DNA from: Wyeomyia smithii
Taxonomy: Eukaryota > Arthropoda > Insecta > Diptera > Culicidae
Length of the DNA: 64,000 nucleotides
NCBI RefSeq assembly: GCF_029784165.1
Contig: NC_073694.1
Span: 40,591,006-40,655,005, forward strand
Direction: 5' to 3'
In this document: in pieces, positions 42,871-52,599 of the stretch
Position numbering within the stretch: the first letter of the stretch is position 1
How the letters are laid out: every line of letters starts with the position of its first letter
Program-made: the position numbers and the translations under genes
Notes under the pieces: model-generated
Databases searched by the model: none
What the model saw: only the letters and a program-made list of their open reading frames with translations
What the model was told of the DNA's origin: nothing

Positions 42871-43048
42871 TCATCAGATAATAAACAGATAATTCATCGG
42901 ATATTAAATTGAACAACTGAAATTTGAAGAACACAAATGAATATTTGAAGAGTTAAATTTTCTCGTTTTGCGCTATAATCCAAAGTTAATTATCTTCATC
43001 TACATGCATAATTTGACTATTATTACGTGTTTGCGTCGCTTAGTGTTT

Positions 43049-43208
43049 GGCTACGGTCATGCAGAACGCAAATAACGGCGCGATGCGATTCGGCAAGACG
43101 AAATCTGTTGAAATGTATAGCTCTACTTCGCCTTAAAAGAGCTGTACAATTCACCACGGTAAGGCGAATCGCATCGCGCCGTCATTCGCGTTCTGCATGA
43201 CCGTAGCC
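43049..43208. mobile_element. 160-bp hairpin MITE
   Basis: Left arm GGCTACGGTCATGCAGAACG, CAAATAACGGCGCGATGCGA, TTCG pairs with the right arm CGAATCGCATCGCGCC, GTCATTCGCGTTCTGCATGA, CCGTAGCC with few mismatches. The flanks end in TTT and begin with TTT, suggesting at most a 3-bp duplication. The loop contains CTCTACTTCGCC. No coding capacity. Confidence 0.85.
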
Positions 43209-43374
43209 TTTGTTCCGTTCCCGTTTAACGATGTCGTATTTAATGTGCATATTACAATTCGGCAGCACTTCAACTTCTCATTTGCCCAAAATTTAAAAAT
43301 ATTCAATGAACTTCATTCAAAATATCAAACAAAAAGAAATTACAATACTGCCAATGAACGGTCAACGTTTATTC

Positions 43375-44330
43375 ACTAGAAAAAATGACTGACACGCAAG
43401 CAGCCGGGTTATCTTTCTTGTAAAAGTATTCTACTTCAACCTTGCGGTCGTGGCTTTGCATACAACCTTCTTGTGATTTTTTCATCAATTCCTCCTCAGG
43501 TTTCGCAACAATTTTTTTGCAGTAGATCTCTCGTTTCTGGTTTGCCCAAAAACTCAATGGGATGCTGCTGGAAGACGTTGAGCGGGTTCGCCGACTTAGG
43601 TACCACATCAATATTCAGTATTGGGCCGACGTCAGATCCGCGCCTTCGCCCTTATGATATTTCTTGATGAACAACGCAACTTCCGGGAGACATTTCATAC
43701 TATAAATTTCATCATTCACGACCAGTCAGAAACGAAAGAAGAGCGGCTCTCCTTTTCCCAGATTGTCAGCCACAGCAGCAACTTCTTGGGGAATTTTGTG
43801 TGTGGCTTGAATTGCACCTCAGGGCTCACTTCCTTCGTGGGGGAAGTGATATAAGAAGTGCCCTGCCAGCCGTTGCCATCCAGGATGACATAGGTCTCGT
43901 CGCCCATCACTACTACCACGTCGCAATTCGGAACCATCTTAAACAGCCGCTGCCGCTGCGTCATTGTCTGCAACTCCGAGACCAGTGTACGGAACTGTTG
44001 CTTCCTCACATGTATGTCCATGTTCGCCAGATACATTTTCACTGTTTGGCCGATTGCACTGACCTCCTGGCCATGCGCACGCAGCGATGTAACCACTTTT
44101 CCCTCGGTCTTCCTCGCTAGCATCCTTTAGAGTTTCTTGTCGCTCAGTGTCGTCAGCCGGCCGGAACCGGGCTTTCTTGCAATGCTCTGATTGTTGTTCA
44201 ATAGTTCCAACATGTTCTAGATGCCAGAACGGACGTATCCGGCGTCCACGATGTCCGGTTTCGACGCGGCGAGGTACCATTCTTTGAACGCGCACACTTC
44301 TGAACGGAGTAGCTTCACTATTTTCGCCAT
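43375..44330 (-). pseudogene. Dead ITm transposase, copy B
   Basis: A - strand relic. From the start near 44330 the N-terminus is homologous to copy C (LLRSEVCAFKE type) but broken by stops. The open block 44123-43716 reads KTEGKVVTSLRAHGQEVS, MDIHVRKQQFRTLVSELQTM, TQRQRLFKM, VVVVMGDETYV, NGWQGTSYITSPTKEVSPEV and HTKFPKKLLLWLTIWEK. The first catalytic Asp (GDET) is kept. The C-terminal part near 43600 keeps VVPKSANPLNV and an HPIEF motif with the Glu, but in a shifted frame. The 3' end runs into a GTATGCAAAGCCACGACCGC word and GTAGAATACTT. Confidence 0.8.
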
Positions 44331-44559
44331 TATGATTATAGTTCGACTCATAGAGCTGTCAAATTATTTCTGCTGACTCATGGGTTACTATGATTGATGC
44401 TGCATGGGTAGTTTCGTCAGTGTGTGTGAAGGTGATGGATCATGAACTTTCTAAATACATCTCGCGTATTTTTTCAAAAGGACCTATCTAACATTGAGAG
44501 GCTCTCTTTGTTTTCTTTCTCTTTGATCAATAACTATGTTATATTTTCCACATTTTATA

Positions 44560-44913
44560 ACACTCAATGCATAATAAGCAAGACAGCATTACAATCTCTC
44601 GATTAAGGGGAAGAAAGCTTGGAAAGGAATAACTCACCATTTCAGATCCAAAATAGCCGAACATATATTTCATGAAGATCACGCTATGACTACCGACAAC
44701 ATTAGTCTAGTTCGATCAGTAACATCCCCTTGGAAATTAGATGTCGCAGAAAGTTTAGAAATTTTCAAACAAAACCCAGCTACCCTCCTTAACAGAGATC
44801 AGGGTAATTTTCAGGGCTTTTTAAATTTCTACCGAAAACTCCCCGACAAGGCATGGATCACCAGGCCGCACATTTCTCTACCTAACTCAAGTTGTTTACG
44901 TTTTCTGAGTTAA
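44560..44913 (+). pseudogene. Penelope-like (or other LINE) C-terminal fragment
   Basis: The + strand frame through 44686-44913, extended upstream, reads HFRSKIAEHIFHEDHAMT, then SLVRSVTSPWKLDVAESLEI and NPATLLNRDQGN. The order I-A-E-H-I...H..D then WKLD..ESLEI..... resembles the end of the GIY-YIG endonuclease domain of Penelope-like retroelements. Downstream, CACTGACGAAGGCACTATGT then CAGTGCCGAAATACG fits the end of such an element. Only this last part is present. Family call by motif resemblance, moderately sure. Confidence 0.5.
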
Positions 44914-46049
44914 AATTTGCCCCAGTCGTTTACCTAATTAGGTATAAAATTCTTGGGGTTTCGCTATTTTCTCCACAGTCCAAATAAGCACTGACGAAGG
45001 CACTATGTCAGTGCCGAAATACGTATTTGCAAGTGAAAAGTGATAGAATTAAATAGTGAAAGTGAATAAAAAGTGAAAAGTGTAGTGAAAATTTTTCTAT
45101 CAAGACGCTCGAACATGAATAAATTGGAAAATATTTATAATGACGACGTAATTAACGAAACAAAGTGAGAGAGGAGAGAATCTCTCATTGTTCCTTAAGT
45201 CCTTTTGAAAAATTACGCGAGACATCCATTTATTTCAAATTTAAGCTAAGTTTTTTTTAGATTACGCATGTACCGTTAAAAGATACTACATGCGTTTCCT
45301 AAGTAGAAGTTTAAAGTTATCAATAAAAATATACATGCGCGTGCATTTCACTCATGTATAGAAGAGATATCATCCTTTTTATTTTTTTGACTCTCGGAAA
45401 AAATAATCAAATATTGACGTAAATAGAAATGGTCTTTGTCAATAAAACACAATTTGATTAAAAAATATTTAAAATTAACAATGTTTCAAACAATTAAATA
45501 GTTAGGTCTATTTGGGAATACAAAACAATTAAACATTCTACAAAACATCGACCAAAACAGGAAGCGTTAACGTTGAAGTTATAACAACCAACACACTAAA
45601 ATCTGGAAGGCAAATTTAGTGCATTTTAACCCTTATCGTACTGTGGAGTAATAACAGAAAACCCCTTTTAAAAATGTTCTCAATATTTTAACAAGATTAG
45701 AATCTCATTCATTGACCGCTTATGATGAAAAAATGTTTTTGAAACAATAAAAAATGTTGCTTACTTATGTTATGAGTTTCTTGTCTCATCAAACGAGAAA
45801 TCTAATCACAAAGTGATAAACCACAGACAAGCACTTTGTAAATAAGTAAATTCGTAACATTCCAAACATCTCACCGCAAACTAAGCACTGCTGTGCAATT
45901 CAATAAAACCAATCAGCACGACCACAATTGACACCATACCAAGCGACGCGTAAACAACGATCTTCCCATCTTCGGGCCGTGCCCCTTCGGTCGGGCTCGT
46001 AAATAAACCGATAAACATGGAACGTGAATCCCACACTGGCAAGATGTCC
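44914..46049. other. Upstream region of transferrin, nothing coding
   Basis: The Penelope-like tail is followed by AT-rich sequence to about 45840, then a more GC-balanced 200 bp before the TATA box. No GATA or NF-kB-like site could be assigned with confidence. Confidence 0.4.
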
Positions 46050-46088
46050 TATAAAAACCCCCGGCAGACGCGCTGCCGGCTATCAGTT
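46050..46088 (+). promoter_or_regulatory. Transferrin core promoter (TATA + initiator)
   Basis: TATAAAA at 46050-46056 and the arthropod initiator TCAGTT at 46083-46088 (A at 46085), 35 nt apart. The implied 5' leader is only about 26 nt before the ATG at 46111. Confidence 0.8.
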
Positions 46089-46110
46089 GCCATAGGTGTA
46101 ACCGTCCGCG

Positions 46111-48068
46111 ATGATCTCGAGTTATCAGCTGCTGCTAGTAGTAGCGGTGACCTTGGTCACCTATTGCCATGGCCAAAAGTACCAGGCCGTGTTTAAGTTG
46201 TGCGTACCGCACCAGATTATTACCGCCTGTCAGGATCTGATGGCGAAACCGGAAGCGACGGTGCAGGTAGAGTGCATACCCGGTCGCGATCGGATGGAGT
46301 GCTTGGAGAAAGTTAACGCCAGACAGGCGGATTTCGTAGCCGTCGATCCGGAGGACATGTACGTGGCCTACCATATGGCAAATCAGGACTTTAGCGTGTT
46401 TACCGAATTCAGAACGGTGGAAGAACCGAGAGCCGAGTTTCGGTACGAGGGCATTATTCTGGTGAGAAAGAGTGATAATTTCAGAAGCTTGGCTGACTTG
46501 CGTGGGAAGAAATCATGCCACACCGGGTACGGACGAAATGTTGGTTATAAAATTCCAATCACGAAGCTCAAAAAGTTAGGCCTGTTCAAGCTGGCTACGG
46601 ATCCGGAAATGGCACCACTGGAAAAGGAACTGAAGGGTTTGTCGGAACTGTTTGGCAGTTCGTGCTTGGTGGGCAAATATTCTCCCAACGACGAGGTGAA
46701 CCGACTACTGAAGAAACGGTACCCGAACTTGTGTGCACTTTGCGAACGCCCAGAGGTGTGTGACTATCCCGATAAGTATTCCGGGTACGACGGAGCTATT
46801 CGTTGTTTGGTTGAAAATAACGGAGATGTGGCCTTCACCAAAGTGATCTACGTGAACAAATATTTCGGTCTACCGGTAGGCGGAGCCCCGGCCAAACCCG
46901 CTCTCAATCCGAATGATCGTACTGATGATTATGTGTATTTGTGTGAAGATGGAACCACTCGTCCAATCACTGGTCCAGCTTGTTCGTGGGCTCAACGACC
47001 CTGGCAAGGTTATATGGGCAACGGAGATATTAACAGCCGTTTCCAACTACTGCAACAAAGACTGCAGCAATTCTACGAAGAGGCGAAAAACTCCGTCGCC
47101 AGCGATAAGGCAAGCCAAATGTGGGTTGATCGCAGAAATGTCCTCGTCGATCGAGAAGTCCCGGTACTTCCCGGGGAGCATCTGAACCGTGCGCAGTATA
47201 AAGACGTGATCGAGCGTGATGGCCCATTCCAGTACAAGATCAAACTGTGCGTTGCTTCTGAGCTGGAACAGGAGAAATGTGAGGTCATGCGAAAAGCTGC
47301 ATACTCTCGGGACGTCCGCCCCGAGTTTGAGTGCGTTCTGAAGGGAAAAAATGCTTGCGTGGCAGCCGTACAGCGTGGGGAAGCCGACGCTGTTGTGCTC
47401 AAGGGAGAGGAGCAAACCATTGATAACGTAGATGGTTTAAAACCAATTCTGTTCGAGAAATATGACGACGGCGATGTGATGGTTGCGATTGCTGACCAAG
47501 GAATTACACGTGATCAGCTGCTCAAATCACCACTGTAAGTATTCAATGATTCTTTTCTGCTCAAAAACTAATTTTCCATAATCTCCGCAGGGAATTTGAC
47601 GTCACGGATGAGCGAGCTATTTCCGCAGCACTCTTTCTAAACGACAAACGCCACCGCAAAACGTGCCCGAACAAGATGTCCTCCACTCCAGCAGCGCCGA
47701 TTCGAATCATCTCCGCCCAGGAGCTAACGCGGCTAGGTTCCAACAAGGTGCTAGTCTGCCCGAGTCTTCAGTTCGAGCCAATCGCCAACTACGCGTCGTG
47801 TAACGTCGACTACACGCTGCCAGCTGGAATCTTTGTCCGCAAGACCGTTTCGGGTCAGATCGAAGATAATATTGCGCACGCGTTTGTGGCACTATCTGAA
47901 AAATTTGGTCACGGAGCAAAAACCGAAGTGGTGTTCGATATGTTTGGCGAGTTCAAACCTGGCATGAAGAACGTTCTGTTCCACGACCGGGCAGCCCGAT
48001 TCGGACAGGCGGACAACAAGGTTGGAGGCGTAGAGGTGGGAAATTTCAAGCGATTAATGTGTCTGTAG
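46111..48068 (+). CDS. Tsf1: Transferrin (insect Tsf1 type), two exons
   Basis: A secreted iron-binding protein of haemolymph; in insects it serves iron transport and iron withholding during infection (family knowledge). Exons 46111-47534 and 47591-48068 with a 56-bp GT-AG intron; the join L-E-F-D keeps frame and gives 633 aa, the usual Tsf1 length. Signal peptide about residues 1-21 (LLLVVAVTLVTYCHG). N-lobe signatures: VAVDPEDMYVA (Asp79/Asp82), FRYEGIILVR (Tyr112), KKSCHTGYGRNVGYKIP (Thr138, Arg142 for the anion), SGYDGAIRCLVENNGDVAFT (Tyr226) and WAQRPWQGY. The C-lobe starts near residue 375 (YKIKLCV), is shorter, and has VQRGEADAVVL, as in other insect transferrins with a weak or absent C-lobe iron site. 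It ends RLMCL. The ATG is the first after the predicted start site. Confidence 0.96.
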
Positions 48069-48240
48069 GACACGTTGTAATTTGAAAATCAGTTAAATGA
48101 TTTAATGGATCAATTGTTGAAGAGAGGCATTCGCATAAGAAGAGGTTTTATGGGGTGAAGAGTAATTTTAAGCAAAATCCACATTCTTTGTGAGGAAACA
48201 AATACGAATATATTTTAGAAAAAAAAATCAGTTTATTTGA
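48069..48240 (+). other. Probable transferrin 3' UTR
   Basis: AT-rich sequence after the stop codon. No canonical AATAAA was found; AATATA near 48208 followed by an A-run is a possible variant signal. Confidence 0.35.
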
Positions 48241-48310
48241 TCATTTTTCTAGGTAGGGCAACCAAGTGTCATATCTGTTACAGTTTATTTGTGTCATAAT
48301 TTTGTGAAAA

Positions 48311-48472
48311 ATGAATCGTGAAAAGCATATTTCATTGACTTTGAAGCAAAAATTACGTATTATTCGAGCAGTTGAGAAAGAAGATCTATTCAAAGCTCAA
48401 CTTACTGAGCGGCCTTTTGACGCACATCTGCATACACTAGGGGGTCCAAAATTCACAGGGTTTAAGAAGTTA
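48311..48472 (+). pseudogene. Short CENP-B/pogo-like HTH fragment
   Basis: A 53-codon frame starts MNREKHISLTLKQKLRIIRA then VEKE and ends at a TAA. The SLTLKQKLRIIRAVEKE stretch resembles the first helix-turn-helix of pogo/Tigger transposases and CENP-B-type proteins; after about 25 residues the similarity stops. It probably is the N-terminal remnant of a decayed pogo-like transposon inserted just downstream of transferrin. Tentative. Confidence 0.4.
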
Positions 48473-48499
48473 TAATATTTTTAGGGCTTTTTTTCGTTT

Positions 48500-48880
48500 T
48501 TGATGTAGGACTACGTCTAACCGCACTATATCGAGATGCATTCCGCGAAAACTAAAACCAAGATGTAACGTCGGAATGAAAGATTTCAAACGGTTACGCT
48601 GATGTAACCACATGATGGATCACAATAATCAATATCTCGTTGGATTGATAAAATGATGAACAATTTTGTGATTCTTCAATTTTCATTATCACTTCATTGC
48701 TAAACAGTGAAAATTGAATAAAAGGTTCAAGGTCGAATTTTCACTAACAATGTACCAATCATATGCGAGCACGCCTGGCACAGACTTCATGAATAGACAC
48801 CAACTGCCTACTATGATATCCTGTATAGCAGTGGCAAAAAAATTTGACAGAATCTCCCCGTCCCAATAGATCAACTAATG
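48500..48880. repeat. Fragment starting at a GATGTAGGACTACGTC palindrome
   Basis: The near-palindrome at about 48504 resembles words that open the promoter-bearing repeats at 12532 and 52031, but downstream sequence (ACCGCACTATATCGAGATGC...) does not match them. It is probably the end of another member or a related family. Confidence 0.3.
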
Positions 48881-48889
48881 TTAGCTTCC

Positions 48890-49165
48890 ATGAGCCTAGA
48901 CTATTTTGATGTCTTGAAGGTGAAGCTTTTTCGGAAAGTTCGTAACCACCTCCACTATCAAACAGTATTACGTTCTGCTTTTAATATATATATCAATGTT
49001 AATAAAACTGATGTCTTGAAGAAGAATATGATGGCACAGGCAACAGTACTGCACCAAGCAATGTATGAACTCGAAATTCATTTTTATGCAGTCAAGCCAA
49101 GTGAAAACTACATTGCCGCTGTTGACGCACAGTGGGGCGTGGAACACAATCGAATTGCCGTTTGA
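48890..49165 (+). repeat. Dispersed repeat, second copy of 1-131, with a 95-codon frame
   Basis: Shares GATGTCTTGAAGGTGAAGCT, AAAGTTCGTAAC and GATGTCTTGAAGAA blocks with the left window edge. The frame 48878-49165 reads YFDVLKVKLFRKVRNHLHYQ and DVLKKNMMAQATVLHQAMYE; no family was recognised. Because the two copies keep similar coding potential, this may be a relic of a protein-coding transposon. Confidence 0.5.
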
Positions 49166-49169
49166 ATTG

Positions 49170-49867
49170 TCTTCTTCTTCTTTTTTTCTGGTTTCGAATA
49201 GCAGCAAATATCAGAATTCAATATGATTTTTCGGGTGCCGCAAAATACGCTGCGCCGACGGGGACAACAAAATGCGTTATTTTTGAACTCTACACTCTGC
49301 TTTTTTTCAGATTTAAATGACTGAATATAGGGTATTAAAAAGACAATAGAAAACCAAAATGCTCCATACCGATCTTTGAATAGGTAGTTAAACGAGCTGT
49401 ACTGATAATTATATTTCACTAGCTAAATGAATTTAGTCCAATATGACAATACTAGTTGCATCCCGCGGTGGCGGTATAGAGGAAAACCAAATTCATTTCA
49501 TATTGATATTAGAATTCCGTCATTAGTATTTGTATTTTTCAATTGAAAATTTTTTTGAATTAGCATTTGCAAGAAAATATTACTTTCCATAACCTTACTT
49601 GTTATTGAACAACGCTATGCAAACATTAATTGCTGAGGCTAATGTTGTGCATCACTCTAGCCCAGTTTATTTTCGAAGATAACGGACATATAACTTTCAA
49701 ATATGGTATCTTCGTTGTTCTTTGGTATCTTGAAACTGATCAAATATTTTCTGATTGATTCTGTATACTGATAAAATGTTTAAATTGACCTGAATTGAAT
49801 GTTAACATGTTCATAAAATTCTATGTCAATTTGAAATTTTCTATGAATTCATTTTCTACTGAAACTG
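49170..49867. other. Intergenic, nothing recognised
   Basis: AT-rich sequence with short ORFs; no element ends were seen. Confidence 0.45.
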
Positions 49868-49869
49868 TA

Positions 49870-51476
49870 CAGTGAGGGGCAAAATAGAGTGCCCACTTTA
49901 TTTTTTTTCATTTCTTCATTTTTCTGGTTCAAATTGAACGAAAACACATCGTAATCATTCCTAAAATCTCTCTCATAATGTTCTTTTTTAATATTTTTAA
50001 TTTTGTTCTTTTTATTCCCAAAAAAAAAAACAGTGACAAAATAAAGTGCCCACTCTGAAAATCGATAAAATTTCGATAAGTTTCCATCGTGAGACCCCTT
50101 GATTTTGTTTGTTTTGAGTATTTTGACGTTTCACAAACAACTGGCTTGGCTCTAAAGCATTTGTAATCGTGTCTGCCTTCGAAAAAGTTGTAAAATATGG
50201 AGAACGTAGTAATTTCCCGTACGATCCCGTTGTGCATCCGGAAACTGGTGGTTGGCGATGTCAATAAACGCCAATCGCACCGAGAAGTGGCCAAGCACTA
50301 CAAAATCAGCAAGGCGGCGGTCGGAATAATCTTGAAGAAGATGAAAACGGTGGTGGATCGCCCAGGAAGGGGACGAAAACGCAAGACAGATGCCAGAACG
50401 GACAAGAAAATCATTCGTGAGGTAAAGAAAAACTTAAAAGTTACGATTCGGCAGATACAAGAAAAGCTCCAACTTTCGGTTTCGCGTCGTACTATCCGTC
50501 GCCGCATCCAAGCGCAGGGGTTCCGAAGCGAATGGCAGTGAGAAGGCCTTTCATCAGCAAGGCGAATAAGGCTTAGCGTCTCAAGTTCGCCAAGGAGCAC
50601 GCCGATAAGCCGCTGCAATACTGGAAAACTGTGTTGTGGACCGACGAATCCAAATTCGAGCTGTTCAATCGGAAGAAGCGGGATCGTATGTGGCGCAAGT
50701 CGGCTGAGGAGTTCCAAGACCGCCATATTCAAGGAACAGTCAAGCACGGAGGAGGCAACGTGATGGTGTGGGGGTGCTTTTCTTGGGGTGGGGTGGGCAG
50801 TTTGGTGAAAATAGACGGAATCATGACAGCTGAGTCGTATTGCAATATCCTGCGGGAAAATCTCGAGGTATCTCTCATCAAGACGGGCCTCGAGGAGCGT
50901 TTCGTTTTCCAGCAGGAAAACGATCCGAAGCATACGGCCAAACTGACGAAGTCATTTTTTCGTTCCTGTCGCATCAAACCCCTTAAATGGCCCCCACAAA
51001 GTCCTGATCTGAAACCCATCGAAAATCTGTGGGCCATCCTTGATGCTCGGATCGATAAAACTGGTGTAACTAATAAAAACAACTATTTTGAAGCCCTGGA
51101 ACGCGCGTGGGAAGAACACGACCCACAACACTTAAAAAACCTTGTAGAAAGTATGCCGAAGCGCTTACAGGAGGTGTTGAAGGCTAAAGGAGGCCATACA
51201 CACTATCAAATTGTTGTTGTTTGCCTTCAGTTTGGCTTATTTGAAACTATATTTATCTGGGCACTTTATTTTGTCCCTGTTTATTTAAGTATTCCAAACT
51301 GTTTTTTTTCTATTAGAAAAACTTTTTTTGCTACCAGAGCAATATTAACTAAACTTGAAAAGAACATAATAAATAAGATTTTAAAAATGATTCCGATGTG
51401 CTTTCGTTTAGTTTTACCCAGTAAAATGAACGAAAAGAAAAAAAATCAAGTGGGCACTTTATTTTGCCCCTCACTG
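49870..51476 (+). mobile_element. Full-length Tc1-family transposon with IR/DR ends, 1607 bp
   Basis: Outer ends CAGTGAGGGGCAAAATA(G/A)AG followed by TGCCCACTT are inverted at both termini and flanked by TA (49868-49869 and 51477-51478), the Tc1/mariner target duplication. A second related repeat, CAG(T/G)GACAAAATAAAGTGCC, lies inside at 50031 and 51279 (inverted), giving the paired outer/inner direct-repeat layout known from Sleeping Beauty-like elements. The terminal arms resemble each other over about 200 bp (GCACATCGGAATCATT-type words on both sides). The encoded transposase is inactivated. Confidence 0.92.
50197..51200 (+). pseudogene. Tc1 transposase, inactivated
   Basis: The N-terminus (50197 to about 50528) has two helix-turn-helix motifs, SHREVAKHYKISKAAVGIIL and TIRQIQEKLQLSVSRRTIRR, separated by the basic GRGRKRKTD. 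A frameshift at about 50528-50531 and a TAG at 50574-50576 separate it from the catalytic domain (LQYWKTVLWTDESKFELFNR; HGGGNVMVWGCFS; WPPQSPDLKPIENLW). The first Asp (TDES) and the last Glu (IEN) remain, but the second catalytic acid, normally Asp in the FQQDNDPKH-type motif, is Glu (FQQENDPKH). The normal end near GGHTHY has lost its stop, so the frame runs on through the inverted repeat. About 340 residues when intact. Confidence 0.88.
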
Positions 51477-51708
51477 TACTTCGTTATCGATATTTTTTCC
51501 ACGAGCTTGTAACTGCAGGAAAAAAATATGTGACATCTTTGCCGCTTTGTGATCGGTGAGTGAGCCAACTTCAACAAGACAAATAGATATAGATGGAAGT
51601 TTAATTACTACTAAATCGTACTCAATTAAATATTTTATAGAAGGTTGCCTTTTCGAGTAATAAATAAAATTCGCTGTATTAGAATGAGAGGCATTCACCA
51701 ATGGTCTA

Positions 51709-51932
51709 GAAACCACATTTAGGGGGAAATTTGGATCTAGAGCTCTATTGCAATATTTTAGGGTGACCAAAATTTTCGATGATATCAAGTATCTTTTTTA
51801 TTTTTGTAGATATAAAACCTTGTTCTAGTATTTTATAGCTCCAATAATTTTAGGTAACTTTGTAATAAAAAGTTTCTCTCTAAAACATTGCTATAGAGCT
51901 CTAGACCCAAATTTCCTCCTAATTTTGGTTTC
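51709..51932. mobile_element. MITE/foldback with ~50-bp inverted arms
   Basis: Left: GAAACCACATTTAGGGGGAA, ATTTGGATCTAGAGCTCTAT, TGCAATATTTTAG. Reverse complement of the right: GAAACCAAAATTAGGAGGAA, ATTTGGGTCTAGAGCTCTAT, AGCAATGTTTTAG. About 224 bp, non-coding. No clear target duplication was seen. Confidence 0.75.
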
Positions 51933-52028
51933 GGGATCATTTTGAATGTTTAAGAGAATATTTTTTCTTCTAAGATAGAGTGCTGCAAAGAAAGAATCAA
52001 AATACAGACCCGTTCGATTTTGGCAACA

Positions 52029-52440
52029 CGCCAGAATTTTGACGTAGAATACGTCTTACGGCAACAATTACCGGGACCCAATTTCAATACAGGGATCCAA
52101 TTTCAAAACTGAAAACATCGAGAGCGTCACAAAAATTGTCCAATTTTAAACGTTTTAAACCCAGTCGGTTTCCAACCGATTTCTGTCATTTTTGCAGCAA
52201 TCGATTGGAAAATCATTTAAGCACCCGTCCAAATGCAGAAAATTTGTAATCCGATTGTTCAAACTATTGTAATATTGAAAATTGCTGAACAAAGTCGAAA
52301 CGCAAATGTCGATTTTGGATTGGTCGCTTGCTGCCTTTCCCTAAATAGGACGACAGAATGGAGTACCTAGTTAGCCGGGAATGCACTCTTTGGGCTATAT
52401 AAAAGACTGTTTCTCCTCAAGCAAATCAGTTTACTAGCAG
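52029..52440 (+). repeat. Promoter-bearing dispersed repeat, copy 5
   Basis: It opens with TTGACGTAGAATACGTCTTA, continues with TTTGCAGCAATCGATTGGAA, CAAACTATTGTAATATTGAA, GGATTGGTCGCTTGC (CCAAT-like), ACGACAGAATGGAGTACCTA and ends at CTATATAAAAGACTGTTTCT and AATCAGTTTACTAGCAGCAG. This is the most complete copy, with the clearest core promoter. Confidence 0.8.
52396..52432 (+). promoter_or_regulatory. Core promoter in repeat copy 5
   Basis: TATATAAAAG at 52396 and the canonical initiator TCAGTTT with A at 52428, 32 nt downstream. A short ATG frame starts at 52459 (MNTDGSRRRQRG...) but runs into the CCA microsatellite; it has no recognisable product. Confidence 0.6.
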
Positions 52441-52547
52441 CAGGCAGCAGCATCGGACATGAACACCGATGGCAGTAGGCGAAGGCAGCGTGGATCAGCA
52501 ACGGGCAACAGCGGCGGTGGAATGCATGTGCATGTTTATAGCGCGTG

Positions 52548-52599
52548 CGGCACCGCCACCACCACCGCCACCACCACCACCACCACCACCACCACCACC
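52548..52599. repeat. (CCA)n microsatellite
   Basis: About 17 CCA/CCG triplets, immediately followed by a second copy of the promoter word TATATAAGAGACTG. Confidence 0.9.

Noticed and set aside
43800..44120. 106-codon + strand frame, and 43939-44295 (-)
   Set aside because: Shadow and off-frame readings of ITm copy B.
46135..46374. - strand frames over transferrin (also 47047-47420)
   Set aside because: Antisense shadows of the well-supported transferrin exon.
50298..50933. 211-codon - strand frame over the Tc1 element
   Set aside because: Antisense shadow of the Tc1 transposase, which has recognisable motifs on the + strand.
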